Positions 26,707-36,936 of a stretch of 64,000 nucleotides of DNA are shown piece by piece; the stretch's first letter is position 1, and each line of letters begins with the position of its first letter. The stretch is from Afipia clevelandensis ATCC 49720 (lineage in GTDB: Bacteria; Pseudomonadota; Alphaproteobacteria; Rhizobiales; Xanthobacteraceae), in assembly GCF_000336555.1 (NCBI RefSeq), contig NZ_KB375281.1:186001-250000 (forward strand). Direction: 5' to 3'. Position numbers and translations under genes: made by a program. The notes beneath the pieces were generated by a model. The model was given only the letters and a program-made list of their open reading frames with translations. It had not been told where the DNA came from and did no database searches.

Positions 26707-27516
26707 ATGACTGCCGCCAGCGATCGGATCACGGTTTCGATGTCTGAAGGGGTCGCCGACGTCCGGCTGGTCCGCGTGGACAAGATGAATGCGCTGGACG
26801 CGCCGATGTTCAATGCGCTGGTCGATACCGCCGAGCGGCTCCGAACCGAAAAGGGCCTGCGCGCGGTGGTGCTGTCGGGCGAGGGACGGGCATTCTGCGC
26901 CGGTCTCGATATGGGGCGTTTTGCCGCAATGAATGACGGCACCAGCGATCTGCGCGATCTCGCCAAGCGCACGCACGGTCTCGCCAATCACTCGCAGCAG
27001 GCGGTGTGGGGCTGGCGGCAACTCCCGGTGCCGGTGATCGCGGCCGTGCATGGCGTCGCATTCGGCGGAGGCTTTCAATTGGCCATTGGCGCGGACATGC
27101 GCTTTCTTGCTCCGGATGCGCGCATGTCGGTCACCGAAATCAAATGGGGCCTTGTCCCGGACATGGCCGGCACGCCGATTCTCGCGCGCCTGGTGCGCGA
27201 CGACATCCTGCGCGACCTCGCCTTTACCGGCCGGATTTTCTCCGCGCAGGAGGCCATGAGCTACGGCCTCGCGACACGCATCTGCGATGATCCACGGGCG
27301 GAAGCCCTGGCGGCGGCGCGCGAGATCGCCGGCAAGAACCCCGACGCCATCCGCGGCATCAAGCGTATGCTCAATGGCCTCGGCGGGGATCCGGGCCCGG
27401 CGTTGCTGGCGGAATCCGTCGAGCAGATGAAGGTGATGGGGACGCCGAACCAGACCGAGGCCGTGCGCGCCAATATCGAAAAGCGCGCTCCGAAATTCGT
27501 GGATGGCGCGAACTAA
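26707..27516 (+). CDS. Crotonase/enoyl-CoA hydratase family protein
   Basis: 269 residues with crotonase-fold motifs: AFCAGLDMGRF for the first oxyanion-hole NH and AVHGVAFGGGFQLAIGAD for the second. The residue equivalent to Glu144 of rat hydratase is glutamine (GGGFQLA), whereas the Glu164 equivalent is kept (VTEIKWGLVP). With one catalytic acid it may act as an isomerase or other crotonase rather than a standard hydratase. GAGGGAG precedes the ATG. The CoA-ligase gene follows 11 bases later. Confidence 0.88.
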   Translation: MTAASDRITVSMSEGVADVRLVRVDKMNALDAPMFNALVDTAERLRTEKGLRAVVLSGEGRAFCAGLDMGRFAAMNDGTSDLRDLAKRTHGLANHSQQAVWGWRQLPVPVIAAVHGVAFGGGFQLAIGADMRFLAPDARMSVTEIKWGLVPDMAGTPILARLVRDDILRDLAFTGRIFSAQEAMSYGLATRICDDPRAEALAAAREIAGKNPDAIRGIKRMLNGLGGDPGPALLAESVEQMKVMGTPNQTEAVRANIEKRAPKFVDGAN

Positions 27517-27527
27517 GGGGCAGAGGT

Positions 27528-29075
27528 ATGTCGGCTTCGGAAAAACGCGCGACGGGAATCGTCAGCGGCGATCGCCGCAAGACGCGGGATGAAGTGAACG
27601 AGCGGGCGCGCCTGATCGCAGGCGGCCTCGCGGCGCTCGGTGTAAAGCAGGGTGACAGCGTCGGCGTCCTGATGCGCAACGACATTGCGTTTCTCGAGGC
27701 CGCGTATGCCGTCATGACGCTCGGGGCCTATGCGGTTCCGATCAACTGGCATTTCAAGTCCGATGAGATCGCCTATGTCGTTGGCGACTCCGGGGCGCGC
27801 GTGTTGATCGGCCATGCCGATCTGCTGCACGGGCTGGCCGGAGTCCTTCCAGCCGGTGTGACCATGCTCAGCGTGGCGCCGCCATTGGAAATCGTCTCCA
27901 CCTACCGGATCGACCCGGGCCTGTGTGCCGCCGCAACGGGCACAATCGATTTCGACGCATGGCTCGGCAAGCAGACGCCTTATGACGGGCCTGCGTTGCC
28001 GCAACCGCAGAACATGATCTACACGTCCGGCACCACAGGGCATCCCAAGGGCGTCAAACGCTATGCTCCGACGCCGGAGCAGACCGCATCCATGGAAGCG
28101 ATGCGTGCGCTGATCTACGGGCTGAAGCCCGGCGTGCGTGCGCTGTTGCCGGGGCCACTGTATCATTCGGCGCCCAATGCCTTCGGTCTGCGCGCGGGGC
28201 GGCTCGGCGATCTGCTGGTGATCATGCCGCGTTTCGATGCCGAGGAATTCCTGCGGATCATCGACGAGCAGAAGATCGACAACGTCTTCATGGTTCCGAC
28301 CATGTTCACCCGGTTGCTCAAGCTGCCGGACAGCGTTCGCAAATCCTACGATGTCTCGTCATTGCGTCACATCATCCACGCGGCCGCGCCATGTCCGGCC
28401 GATGTGAAGCGGGCGATGATCGAATGGTTCGGCCCCGTGATCTTCGAGTTCTACGGCAGCACGGAATCCGGCGCGGTGACCTTCGCCAGTTCGGAAGATG
28501 CGCTGAAGAAGCCCGGTACGGTCGGCAAGATTTCGCCCGGCGCCGAACTGCGATTTATTGCAGACGATGGCCGGATCCTGCCGCAGGGTGAGATCGGCGA
28601 AATCTATTCGCGTATCGCCGCCAATCCGGATTTCACCTATCACAACAAGCCCGAGAAGCGCGCCGAGATCGAACGCGAAGGGTTCATTACCAGCGGCGAC
28701 GTCGGATATATCGACGCCGACGGCTATGTGTTCATCTGCGATCGCAAGCGCGACATGGTGATCTCCGGCGGCGTCAATATCTATCCGGCCGAGATCGAGG
28801 CCGTGCTGCACGGCCTGTCCGGTGTGCATGATTGCGCGGTGTTCGGTATCCCGGATGAGGAATTCGGCGAAGCCTTGATGGCGGTGGTCGAGCCTCAGCC
28901 GGGTGTAACACTCGATGTTGTTGCGCTCCGCGAACAGCTCAAGCTGGCGCTGGCCGGCTACAAGGTGCCCAAGCATATCGAGGTGCAGCAGAACCTTCCC
29001 CGCGAGGATTCCGGCAAGATTTTCAAACGGCGGCTGCGCGATCCGTATTGGCAACGCGCCGGACGCAACATCTAG
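27528..29075 (+). CDS. Acyl-CoA synthetase (AMP-forming, ANL family)
   Basis: 515 residues. P-loop [13 protein letters not shown] near 165-177, EFYGSTESG (A5-type), [12 protein letters not shown] (A7), the hinge region [17 protein letters not shown] (A8) and the acyl-adenylate lysine in [15 protein letters not shown] are all present. It activates a carboxylic acid to acyl-CoA in the cytoplasm. It forms an operon with the crotonase upstream and is controlled from the shared operator region. The N-terminus is slightly short compared with most relatives. Acid specificity (fatty or aromatic) is not clear. Confidence 0.9.
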   Translation: MSASEKRATGIVSGDRRKTRDEVNERARLIAGGLAALGVKQGDSVGVLMRNDIAFLEAAYAVMTLGAYAVPINWHFKSDEIAYVVGDSGARVLIGHADLLHGLAGVLPAGVTMLSVAPPLEIVSTYRIDPGLCAAATGTIDFDAWLGKQTPYDGPALPQPQNMIYTSGTTGHPKGVKRYAPTPEQTASMEAMRALIYGLKPGVRALLPGPLYHSAPNAFGLRAGRLGDLLVIMPRFDAEEFLRIIDEQKIDNVFMVPTMFTRLLKLPDSVRKSYDVSSLRHIIHAAAPCPADVKRAMIEWFGPVIFEFYGSTESGAVTFASSEDALKKPGTVGKISPGAELRFIADDGRILPQGEIGEIYSRIAANPDFTYHNKPEKRAEIEREGFITSGDVGYIDADGYVFICDRKRDMVISGGVNIYPAEIEAVLHGLSGVHDCAVFGIPDEEFGEALMAVVEPQPGVTLDVVALREQLKLALAGYKVPKHIEVQQNLPREDSGKIFKRRLRDPYWQRAGRNI

Positions 29076-29176
29076 CGCGTCCGCTAGCGCAGCGGCTTCC
29101 GTTTCTTGCGGCTTGCGCCGCTACGGAAAACTTGCGACTGGAAGAATGCCGGTCATTTTCCTGTAGCGGGTGCCCC

Positions 29177-31981
29177 ATGTCGTCAGAAGCGTTCTCATCC
29201 AGAACTCGCGACACCAGCCTTCGCGATGGGGACAACCCGCTCTCCGACGATGACGCGCTGCTGCGCGCCGACATCAGGCGGCTGGGGCGGATTCTCGGCG
29301 ACACGGTCCGCGATCAGGAAGGGGCCGATGTGTTCGATCTGGTCGAACGCATCCGGCAAACCTCAATACGCTTCCACCGTGATGACGACAAACCCGCGCG
29401 CCGGGAACTGGAGACCATTCTGGACGGGATGTCGATCCCGGATACCCTGCGTATCGTCCGTGCCTTCAGCTATTTCTCGCATCTCGCGAACATCGCCGAG
29501 GACCAGAACAATATCCGCCAGCGCCGCGCGCAGGACATGGCGTCCCGTCCCGGAATCCTGTCGCGCGCCCTGACGCGGGCGAAGGAGGCCGGCATTGGCG
29601 CAGATGCGCTGCGGGATTTCTTCGCCAAGGCGCAAGTCTCCCCGGTTCTGACCGCGCATCCGACCGAGGTTCGCCGCAAGAGCACGATCGACCGCGAGAT
29701 GGAAATCGCCTCGGTGCTCGATATCCGCGAACGCACCCAGATGACGGCCGGGGAACTGGCGGCAAGCGACGAGCAACTGCGCCGCGCCGTGGTGACGCTG
29801 TGGCAGACCAACCTGCTGCGCCGGACCAAGCTGACGGTGCTGGACGAAGTCTCAAATGGTCTGTCGTTCTACGATTATACGTTCCTGCGCGAAGTGCCCC
29901 GGCTGCATTGTGCGCTGGAAGATCGGCTGGCCGTGGAGGGCGGGACCTCTGTCGAAGCGCATGACGTGCCGGAGCTCGCAACATTCCTCAAAATGGGAAG
30001 CTGGATCGGCGGCGACCGCGACGGAAACCCTTTCGTCACGGCGGAGGTGATGCGCGGAGCGCTCAATCTCCATGCCACCCGCGCGCTGCGTTTCTATCTG
30101 GCTGAACTGCACGAACTTGGAGCGGAACTGTCGCTCGCGGCCCATCTGGCGGATGTTTCTCCGGAACTGCGCGCGCTGGCGGCGCAATCGCCGGATTCCT
30201 CGCCGCACCGGAGCGGCGAGCCGTATCGCCTTGCTGTATCCGGAATCTACGCGCGGCTCGCTGCGACCGCGCTGAAGCTGAAGATCGAAACCAGCCGTCC
30301 GCCGGTTGGAGCCGCCGAGCCCTACGCCGGCCCGGCGGAATTATTGCGCGATCTCGATGTGTTGCATGCGTCGCTGGTGGCGAACAATTCACTGGTGATC
30401 GCGCGCGGGCGCTTGCGGCATCTGCGTAGAGCGGTGGATTGTTTTGGTTTTCATCTCGCTGCGCTCGATATGCGCCAGAATTCGGCGGTTCATGAGCGGA
30501 CCATTACAGAACTGTTCGAGGCGGTGGCGCCCGGCACGAATTACAAGGACCTGTCCGAAGAGGCGCGCATCGCGCTGCTGTCGCGCGAACTGGGTACGGC
30601 GCGACCGCTCGCCTCGCAATTTGTCGTCTACAGCGAGGAGACGATCAAGGAGCTGGCGGTGCTGCGCGCCGCCGCGGACGCGCACGCCATATTCGGCGAT
30701 GCCGTTATTCCCCAATGCATCATCTCGATGACCGAAGGCGCGTCTGACCTGCTCGAGGTCGCAGTGCTGCTGAAGGAAGTCGGTCTGGTATCGCCGGACG
30801 GCACCAGCCGCCTCAACATTGTGCCTTTGTTCGAGACCATCGACGACCTGCGCCAGTGCGCGCAGATCATGGACCGCCTGTTCTCGCTACCGGAATATCG
30901 ACGCCTTGTTGAAAGCCGGGGCAACATTCAGGAGGTGATGCTCGGCTATTCGGACAGCAACAAGGACGGCGGTTTCGTCACCTCGGGCTGGGAGCTCTAC
31001 AAGGCCGAGATCAGCCTGATCGAGGTGTTCGAGCGTCATGGCGTACGGCTTCGGCTGTTTCATGGGCGCGGCGGCTCGGTGGGCCGCGGCGGCGGGCCGA
31101 GTTATGACGCGATTCTGGCGCAGCCGGGCGGGGCGGTGAACGGACAAATCCGCATCACCGAGCAGGGCGAAATCATCTCCAGCAAATACTCCAACGCCGA
31201 CGTCGGCCGTCACAATCTCGAAATCCTCACCGCCGCGACGCTGGAAGCCAGCCTTTTACAGCCGAAGCGCTCTGCGCCGCGCGACGAATATATCGCCGCG
31301 ATGGAAGAGCTTTCCAATCTTGCCTATGCGGCCTATCGCAATCTTGTCTACGAGACCGAAGGCTTCGAGGACTATTTCTGGGCCTCCACGGTGATCTCTG
31401 AAATCTCGACGCTCAATATCGGCAGCCGCCCGGCCTCGCGCACCAAGACGCGCAAGATCGAGGATTTGCGCGCGATCCCTTGGGTGTTCAGTTGGGCGCA
31501 GTGCCGCCTGATGTTGCCAGGCTGGTATGGCTTCGGCAGCGCGGTCGATGCGTGGATCAAGCAGCATCCGGACAAAGGCATCGCGTTCCTTCAGGAGCTC
31601 TATCGGGAGTGGCCGTTCTTTCAGACCCTGCTCTCGAACATGGACATGGTGCTATCCAAGAGCAGCATCGCCATCGCGTCGCGCTATGCCGATCTTGTGC
31701 CGGATGAGAAGCTGCGCACCGCCATCTTCAGCCGCATCCGCGCCGAATGGCACGAATCCATCGAAACACTGCTAACCATCATGGGGCATGACCGGCTGCT
31801 GCAGGGGAATCCGTTGCTCGAGCGGTCGATCCGCAATCGATTCCCATATCTCGACCCGCTCAACCATGTGCAGGTCGAGCTGCTGCAGGCGCATCGCGCG
31901 CAGAGCACGGACGAACAGGTGTTGCGCGGCATACAGCTTACCATCAACGGAATTTCGGCGGGGCTGCGCAATAGCGGCTAG
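29177..31981 (+). CDS. ppc: Phosphoenolpyruvate carboxylase
   Basis: 934 residues, the normal bacterial length. The start at 29177 ([10 protein letters not shown]) is chosen over an in-frame ATG at 29048, which lies inside the CoA-ligase gene. Catalytic motifs are present: H161 in [20 protein letters not shown], the glycine-rich [13 protein letters not shown] and a C-terminal LRNSG close to the family end. It carboxylates PEP to oxaloacetate, refilling the TCA cycle when acetyl-CoA-yielding substrates are used. It seems to be its own transcription unit, although the adjacent crotonase follows 41 bases later. Confidence 0.96.
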   Translation: MSSEAFSSRTRDTSLRDGDNPLSDDDALLRADIRRLGRILGDTVRDQEGADVFDLVERIRQTSIRFHRDDDKPARRELETILDGMSIPDTLRIVRAFSYFSHLANIAEDQNNIRQRRAQDMASRPGILSRALTRAKEAGIGADALRDFFAKAQVSPVLTAHPTEVRRKSTIDREMEIASVLDIRERTQMTAGELAASDEQLRRAVVTLWQTNLLRRTKLTVLDEVSNGLSFYDYTFLREVPRLHCALEDRLAVEGGTSVEAHDVPELATFLKMGSWIGGDRDGNPFVTAEVMRGALNLHATRALRFYLAELHELGAELSLAAHLADVSPELRALAAQSPDSSPHRSGEPYRLAVSGIYARLAATALKLKIETSRPPVGAAEPYAGPAELLRDLDVLHASLVANNSLVIARGRLRHLRRAVDCFGFHLAALDMRQNSAVHERTITELFEAVAPGTNYKDLSEEARIALLSRELGTARPLASQFVVYSEETIKELAVLRAAADAHAIFGDAVIPQCIISMTEGASDLLEVAVLLKEVGLVSPDGTSRLNIVPLFETIDDLRQCAQIMDRLFSLPEYRRLVESRGNIQEVMLGYSDSNKDGGFVTSGWELYKAEISLIEVFERHGVRLRLFHGRGGSVGRGGGPSYDAILAQPGGAVNGQIRITEQGEIISSKYSNADVGRHNLEILTAATLEASLLQPKRSAPRDEYIAAMEELSNLAYAAYRNLVYETEGFEDYFWASTVISEISTLNIGSRPASRTKTRKIEDLRAIPWVFSWAQCRLMLPGWYGFGSAVDAWIKQHPDKGIAFLQELYREWPFFQTLLSNMDMVLSKSSIAIASRYADLVPDEKLRTAIFSRIRAEWHESIETLLTIMGHDRLLQGNPLLERSIRNRFPYLDPLNHVQVELLQAHRAQSTDEQVLRGIQLTINGISAGLRNSG

Positions 31982-32022
31982 GTTCAAAAAAATACAAGAA
32001 TTAGGAACAACGGGAGGCATCA

Positions 32023-32811
32023 ATGAGCGAGATGGATACCATCCTTGTGGAGCATGACGGCCCGGTGACGATCGTTTCGATCAACCGGCCCGAACGCAAG
32101 AATGCGGTCGATGGCGCGACGGCGCGCCGCCTGTTCGATGCCTTCCGCGCGTTCGATGCCGATCCGGAATCCTCGGTCGCTGTGTTCACAGGTACGGGCG
32201 GCGCGTTCTGCGCAGGCGCCGACCTCAAGGCGGTCGCTATCGGGGATCGCGAGAAGAAGCGGGAGCTTGGCGGACATGACAGCATCGCGCCGATGGGGCC
32301 GAGCCGGTTGCGCCTGAGCAAGCCGGTGATTGCCGCCGTTGAAGGTCACGCGGTGGCGGGCGGCATGGAATTGGCGCTGTGGGCCGACATGCGCGTGGTC
32401 GGCGAGGGCGCGACCTTCGGAATTTTCTGCCGCCGCTTCGGCGTGCCGCTGATTGATCTTGGTACCATCCGTCTGCCGCGGCTGATCGGTCATTCCCGCG
32501 CGATGGATCTGATCCTCACCGGGCGTCCGGTCGATGCGAAGGAGGCCTTCGAGATCGGGATCGCCAATCGCCTTGTGCCGAACGGAGAGGCGCGGACGCA
32601 CGCGATTGCGCTGGCGCACGATCTGGCCAAATTTCCACAGGCCTGTCTGCGCAATGACAAGCGCTCGGCGCTGCGACAGTGGGACCTCGAGGAAGAAGAC
32701 GCGATCAACGATGAGATGCAGGGCGGCCTCGGCGTCATCGCATCCGGCGAGACACTGGAAGGCGCCAAGCGCTTCGCCAGCGGTACAGGGAGGCACGGGT
32801 CGTTCAAATGA
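32023..32811 (+). CDS. Crotonase/enoyl-CoA hydratase family protein
   Basis: 262 residues. Oxyanion-hole motifs AFCAGADLKAV and GHAVAGGMELALWAD are clear. Here the Glu144 equivalent is kept (GMELA) but the Glu164 region reads GIFCRRFGVPLIDLG, with no acid at the usual place. This is the opposite pattern from the crotonase at 26707. GGGAGG lies 6 bases before the ATG. It follows ppc and is convergent with the amidohydrolase gene. Confidence 0.88.
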   Translation: MSEMDTILVEHDGPVTIVSINRPERKNAVDGATARRLFDAFRAFDADPESSVAVFTGTGGAFCAGADLKAVAIGDREKKRELGGHDSIAPMGPSRLRLSKPVIAAVEGHAVAGGMELALWADMRVVGEGATFGIFCRRFGVPLIDLGTIRLPRLIGHSRAMDLILTGRPVDAKEAFEIGIANRLVPNGEARTHAIALAHDLAKFPQACLRNDKRSALRQWDLEEEDAINDEMQGGLGVIASGETLEGAKRFASGTGRHGSFK

Positions 32812-32821
32812 AACGCGACGG

Positions 32822-34171
32822 TCAGTGCGCGGCGTTCTTGTAGATAACGCCGTCCTTCATGACGATTGAAAAATTCTTCGTCGGGTCGGCGATCAGGTCA
32901 AGATTGGACAGTGGATCGCCGTTGACCAGAATGAGGTCCGCGAGCGCGCCTTCCGCGACAATGCCAAGCTTGCCTTCATAAGGTGCGCGCGGCCCGCTCA
33001 ACGCCAGCAGTTGCGCGTTGTCATAGGTCACCATCTTGAGGATTTCCGCCGGCGTGAACCACTGCCGCAGCGCGAGAATGAGACTGTTTTGCTGCGCATT
33101 CAGCTCCGGCTCGAACAGCAGATCGGTGCCCCAGGCCAGTTTGACCCCATGCTTCTTTGCCATCGGCCAGAGGCGTGCGTTGCCTGCGATGATATCGGCG
33201 CGCTTTTTGCGCCGCTCCTCGGTCATGTTGGGCGAGTCGGGAATGAGATTCTGTGCACTGAGCCATACGCCGCGCTGGGCCATCAGTTCGATGGTCGGCT
33301 CGTCCAGCAATTGGCCGTGCTCGATGCATTTCACGCCGGCCTCGATGGCGCGGCGTACGGCGCGGGGCGTGTAAGCATGCACGGCGACATAGGTGTTCCA
33401 GTCGTCGGCGGCCTCGACGGCGGCCTTCATCTCGTCGAGCGTGTATTGGGTCACGTCGATCGGATCGTACGCTGACGAGGTGCCGCCACCCGCCATCAGC
33501 TTGATCTGGCTGGCGCCCATCCGCAGGTTTTCGCGTGTTGCAGTCAGGACGTCGTCACGTCCGTCGGCGATGAAGGTCGCTCCATATTCCTCGGCGCGGG
33601 ATGGTTTGCCGAAGAACCGGCGCGAACGCTCACTGGGTGTCCTGAAGTCGCCATGTCCCGAGGTCTGTGAGATCACGGCCCCGGAAGGCCAGATGCGAGG
33701 GCCGGGCGTTTTTCCCGCGTCGATGGCGCGCTTGAGGGGAAAGATCGGGCCGCCCATGTCCCGCACGGCGGTAAAGCCACGCAGCAGCATCTGTCCGGCA
33801 GATCTTGTCATTGCCGACCCCAGCTTCTCGGGCGTGGTGTCGGGGCTGTAGAGTTGGGTTAGCAGAAGGCTTCCGAAGCCGATATGGACGTGGACGTCGA
33901 TCAGCCCGGGCATCAGCGTCTGGCCCTTGCCGTCGATGATCTTCGCGCCCGCCGCTGCTTTTGCCGAGGAGCCGATGGCCGCAATCTTGTTGCCTGTGAC
34001 GGCAACATCGGTCGCTGGCCCGAGTTCCCCCTTGAGCACGTTAAGCACGCGCACATTGCGGAACACGGTTTCGGGCGGCGCTGACTGTTGTGCTGAAGCA
34101 GGGACTGTGAGGATCAGGAGAGCTGCGCAAGGCGCGATCAGGCACGCCTTCGTCCAGAACCTTGCGATCAT
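32822..34171 (-). CDS. Secreted amidohydrolase (imidazolonepropionase/Xaa-Pro dipeptidase-like)
   Basis: 449 residues. A signal peptide (LIAPCAALLILTVPASAQQ) indicates export. Metal ligands of the amidohydrolase superfamily are visible: H94/H96 (VHVHIG), K224 as likely carboxylated lysine (SQIKLMAGGG), H265 (VAVHAY), H285 (CIEHGQ) and D350 (AWGTDLLF). This set is that of the binuclear-metal carboxypeptidase/prolidase-like group, which cleave N-acyl or dipeptide bonds. The start at 34171 gives the signal peptide; 35 upstream codons are also open. It stands alone, and its substrate is unknown. Confidence 0.87.
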   Translation of the reverse strand: MIARFWTKACLIAPCAALLILTVPASAQQSAPPETVFRNVRVLNVLKGELGPATDVAVTGNKIAAIGSSAKAAAGAKIIDGKGQTLMPGLIDVHVHIGFGSLLLTQLYSPDTTPEKLGSAMTRSAGQMLLRGFTAVRDMGGPIFPLKRAIDAGKTPGPRIWPSGAVISQTSGHGDFRTPSERSRRFFGKPSRAEEYGATFIADGRDDVLTATRENLRMGASQIKLMAGGGTSSAYDPIDVTQYTLDEMKAAVEAADDWNTYVAVHAYTPRAVRRAIEAGVKCIEHGQLLDEPTIELMAQRGVWLSAQNLIPDSPNMTEERRKKRADIIAGNARLWPMAKKHGVKLAWGTDLLFEPELNAQQNSLILALRQWFTPAEILKMVTYDNAQLLALSGPRAPYEGKLGIVAEGALADLILVNGDPLSNLDLIADPTKNFSIVMKDGVIYKNAAH

Positions 34172-34312
34172 TGGCTGTGCCTCTGTCGTGTCAGTTGGGC
34201 CCAGCGTGTGACAGTTCACACCAAACGACAAGCACGATTTCGCGCGGCGCAGATACGTCAAAGTTCTGCGCCGCATCGGCTTGCGACAACGAATCTCTCA
34301 ATATTTAGAGAA

Positions 34313-35233
34313 TCAGACCGGATCCCACGGGAAGATGTCGGCGGAACGGTCCAGCTTGTAGAACGAGGACTTCAGCGCCGGCATGCCGTGTTCGGCAATG
34401 GTCTGCGGGGTCCAGCCTTCGCCGCGATGGATCGAGCGCAGCGGGCGCGACTGGCCCATCAGGAAGATTTCGTTCATGCGCACCGCGAAAATCTGTCCGG
34501 TGACATCCTTGGCGGCATCACTGAGCAGGAAGGCGACGACGGGCGCGATCTTGTCCGCGCTCATACGCTGCATGCGGGCGACGCGCGCCTTCTCTTCTTC
34601 CGTCTCCGTCGGGATGGTGCCGATCATGCGGCTCCAGGCGAACGGCGAAATGCAGTTCGAGCGCACATTGAAGCGCTCCATATCGAGCGCGATCGACTTG
34701 GAAAGGCCGACAATGCCGAGTTTGGCGGCGGCGTAGTTGGCCTGTCCGAAATTGCCGATCAGGCCCGAGGTGGAGGTGAAGTGGACGAAGTTGCCGCTTT
34801 CCTGCTCGCGGAAAATGCGGGCCGCCGCATGCGAGGTGTAGAACGAGCCCATCAGGTGAACCTTGATGACGGCCTCGAACGCATCGATGCTCATGCGATG
34901 GAAGATCGCATCGCGCAGGATGCCGGCGTTGTTCACCACGCCGTCGAGGCGGCCATAGGTGTCCACGGCTTGCTTGATGATCTTGCTGGCAGGAACGGCT
35001 TCCGCCACGGACTCAAAGTTGGCCGTCGCCGTGCCGCCGCGCTTCTTGATCTCCTCGACCACTTCTTCGGCAGGCGCTGCGCTGGAGCCCGAGCCATCCG
35101 ACGATCCGCCGGGATCGTTGACGACGACCTTGGCGCCTTCTGCAGCGGCGAGCAGTGCGATTTCGCGGCCGATGCCGCGGCCCGCGCCGGTGACGATGAC
35201 GACCTTGCCGTCCAGCGATTTGGTGTTTGCCAT
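34313..35233 (-). CDS. SDR family oxidoreductase, MFE-2/(3R)-hydroxyacyl-CoA dehydrogenase-like
   Basis: 306 residues. TGAGRGIG (15-22), NNAGILRD (101-108), catalytic Y167 and K171 (NYAAAKLG) are present. NNAGILRD and the insert after the second strand (NDPGGSSDGSGSS) are typical of the 3-hydroxyacyl-CoA dehydrogenase part of multifunctional enzyme 2. The C-terminal extension (about 45 residues after the SDR core) is of unknown role. AGGAG precedes the chosen ATG at 35233. It is the third gene of the DUF35-thiolase-SDR operon, consistent with beta-oxidation of a bulky acyl-CoA. Confidence 0.88.
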   Translation of the reverse strand: MANTKSLDGKVVIVTGAGRGIGREIALLAAAEGAKVVVNDPGGSSDGSGSSAAPAEEVVEEIKKRGGTATANFESVAEAVPASKIIKQAVDTYGRLDGVVNNAGILRDAIFHRMSIDAFEAVIKVHLMGSFYTSHAAARIFREQESGNFVHFTSTSGLIGNFGQANYAAAKLGIVGLSKSIALDMERFNVRSNCISPFAWSRMIGTIPTETEEEKARVARMQRMSADKIAPVVAFLLSDAAKDVTGQIFAVRMNEIFLMGQSRPLRSIHRGEGWTPQTIAEHGMPALKSSFYKLDRSADIFPWDPV

Positions 35234-35265
35234 TTTCGATTGCTCCTGTGTCTTGTCGCCGCTGG

Positions 35266-36405
35266 TCAGCGTTCGTTGGTGAAAATGATGGTGCCGGAGG
35301 CGGCGAACATGCCGCCGACGCCGTGGCACACTGAAATCTTCGCATTCGGCACCTGCGCCGGCGCGATGCCACGCATCTGCCGCACGCTCTCCTGCAGAGC
35401 GTACATGCCGTACATGCCCGAATGCATGTAGCTGAGGCCGCCGCCATTGGTGTTCATCGGCAGCTTGCCGCCCGGGCGGGTGTTGCCGTCGGCGATGAAC
35501 TTGCCCGTTTCTTCATGCGGCATGAAGCCGAGATCGCCGAGGCCGTAGAGGGGGAGGTGCGCGAAGGCGTCGTAGATCATCAGGTGATCGACATCCTTAT
35601 GCGCGATACCGGCTTCGCGGAACGCGGTCGGGCCTGCCACCTTGAACGCGCGGGACGAGTTGAAGGTCTCCATCTGGCTGACCATCGGCGTCTCGACGCT
35701 TTCGCCGGTGCCGAGAATATAGACCGGCTTTTGCGGGAAATCCTTTGCACGGTCGGCGCTGGTGAGGATCAGCGCGCCGCCGCCGTCGGTGACGAGGCAG
35801 CATTGCAGCAGGCGGAACGGATAGGCGATCATCCGCGAGTTGAGCACGTCCTCCACCGTGATCGGATCCTTCATCGAAGCGCGCGGATTTTTCGCAGCCC
35901 ATTCGCGCTGAACAACGGCGACCATGGCGAGCTGCTCATGGGTGATGCCGTAGGTCTTCATGAAGCGCAGCACGGGAATCGGAAACATGCTGGGCGGGCC
36001 GTACACACCGAACGGAGCCTCGAACTGGCCCTGAAGGCTGTCGGCGGGAATCGAACGCGGCAGCTTGCCAATCATCGACTTGCCGCTTTCGGCGTGGGTG
36101 ATCAGTACGGTCTTGCAGAGACCGGCCTCAATGGCCGCCGCTGCATGGCGGACGTGGAGCATGAACGAACAGCCGCCGACCGACGTGCCGTCCACCCATG
36201 TCGGCGTGATGCCGAGATAATGGGCGATCTGCTGCGGCGTCTCCACCGCTGTCGCGATGCCGTCGATGTCCGAGAGCTTCAATCCGGCATCCGCGATCGC
36301 ATTCAGCGCTGCGTCTGCGTGCAACTGAATCTGCGACATATCCGGAATAACGCCGAGCTTGGTGGTTTCTGCTGCACCGACGACGGCAACCTGATTTCTG
36401 CGCAT
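35266..36405 (-). CDS. Thiolase family protein (SCP-x/lipid-transfer type)
   Basis: 379 residues. The nucleophilic cysteine is C79 (TSVGGCSF). H328 (GGGLSYMHSG) and C360-H361 (SVCHGVGG) complete the thiolase triad, although the spacing and motifs are those of SCP-x/nonspecific lipid-transfer thiolases rather than FadA. These enzymes cleave or retro-aldol cleave branched or steroid-type acyl-CoA. It lies 5 bases after the DUF35 gene; such pairs often form one complex (as Ltp2 with its DUF35 partner in actinobacteria). Confidence 0.9.
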   Translation of the reverse strand: MRRNQVAVVGAAETTKLGVIPDMSQIQLHADAALNAIADAGLKLSDIDGIATAVETPQQIAHYLGITPTWVDGTSVGGCSFMLHVRHAAAAIEAGLCKTVLITHAESGKSMIGKLPRSIPADSLQGQFEAPFGVYGPPSMFPIPVLRFMKTYGITHEQLAMVAVVQREWAAKNPRASMKDPITVEDVLNSRMIAYPFRLLQCCLVTDGGGALILTSADRAKDFPQKPVYILGTGESVETPMVSQMETFNSSRAFKVAGPTAFREAGIAHKDVDHLMIYDAFAHLPLYGLGDLGFMPHEETGKFIADGNTRPGGKLPMNTNGGGLSYMHSGMYGMYALQESVRQMRGIAPAQVPNAKISVCHGVGGMFAASGTIIFTNER

Positions 36406-36410
36406 GATGC

Positions 36411-36824
36411 TTATCCCTTCGCCGGACGGAACTGGGCCAGGGTGATCTTGTCGCTGACGCTCTCAAAGGCGACTTCGAGTTTCATGTCGAGGACAAGCGC
36501 TTCAGGCGTCTGCGGGCAATCGACAATGTTGCTCATCATCCGCGGACCCTCATCGAGTTCGACCACGGCGATGGCGTAGGGCGGCGTGAAGCCCGGCGCG
36601 GCGGGGCGATGATTGATGACATAGCTGTAGAGCTTGCCCTTGCCGCTGGCCTTGAAAACGCTGACCTTGCGCGATGCGCAGGAGGGACAGAACGGGCGGG
36701 GCGGGAAATAGACATGCGAACAGTCGTCGCAGCGCTGCAAGCGGAGTTCGTTCGCCTGGGTTCCTTCCCAGAAGTGCTTGGTTTCCGGTGTCGGCACCGG
36801 CAAGGCGCGCGAAGGTGCAGCCAT
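36411..36824 (-). CDS. DUF35/OB-fold zinc-ribbon acyl-CoA-associated protein
   Basis: 137 residues. A rubredoxin-like zinc ribbon has C32, C35, C46 and C49 (RCDDCSH and FCPSCAS), followed by an OB-fold with GKGKLYSYVINHRPAAPGF. DUF35 proteins bind acyl-CoA and assist SCP-x-type thiolases or aldolases. It is the first gene of the operon with the thiolase and SDR, and the shared operator-like 16-mer lies 30 bases before its start. Confidence 0.9.
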   Translation of the reverse strand: MAAPSRALPVPTPETKHFWEGTQANELRLQRCDDCSHVYFPPRPFCPSCASRKVSVFKASGKGKLYSYVINHRPAAPGFTPPYAIAVVELDEGPRMMSNIVDCPQTPEALVLDMKLEVAFESVSDKITLAQFRPAKG

Positions 36825-36853
36825 CAGTCGTCTCTCCCTGGTCGTTTGCGTTT

Positions 36854-36869
36854 TTAATTGGTCGATTAA
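36854..36869. promoter_or_regulatory. Operator-like inverted repeat upstream of the DUF35-thiolase-SDR operon
   Basis: TTAATTGGTCGATTAA contains TTAAT-N6-ATTAA, a perfect 5-6-5 inverted repeat, 30 bases before the DUF35 start codon. It shares 13 of 16 bases with 26630-26645, upstream of the other acyl-CoA genes, so one repressor may control both. Confidence 0.62.
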
Positions 36870-36936
36870 CTTTATGCAGGTATTCCCGGCCGAGGCAAGT
36901 GGCCTTCCTGCGCCGGAAAATCGGGGCGGGCATGCG

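Noticed and set aside
34294-34311. AT-rich hairpin TCTCT...AGAGA after the SDR stop
   Set aside because: Only a 5-pair stem and no T-run on the gene strand; too weak to call a terminator.
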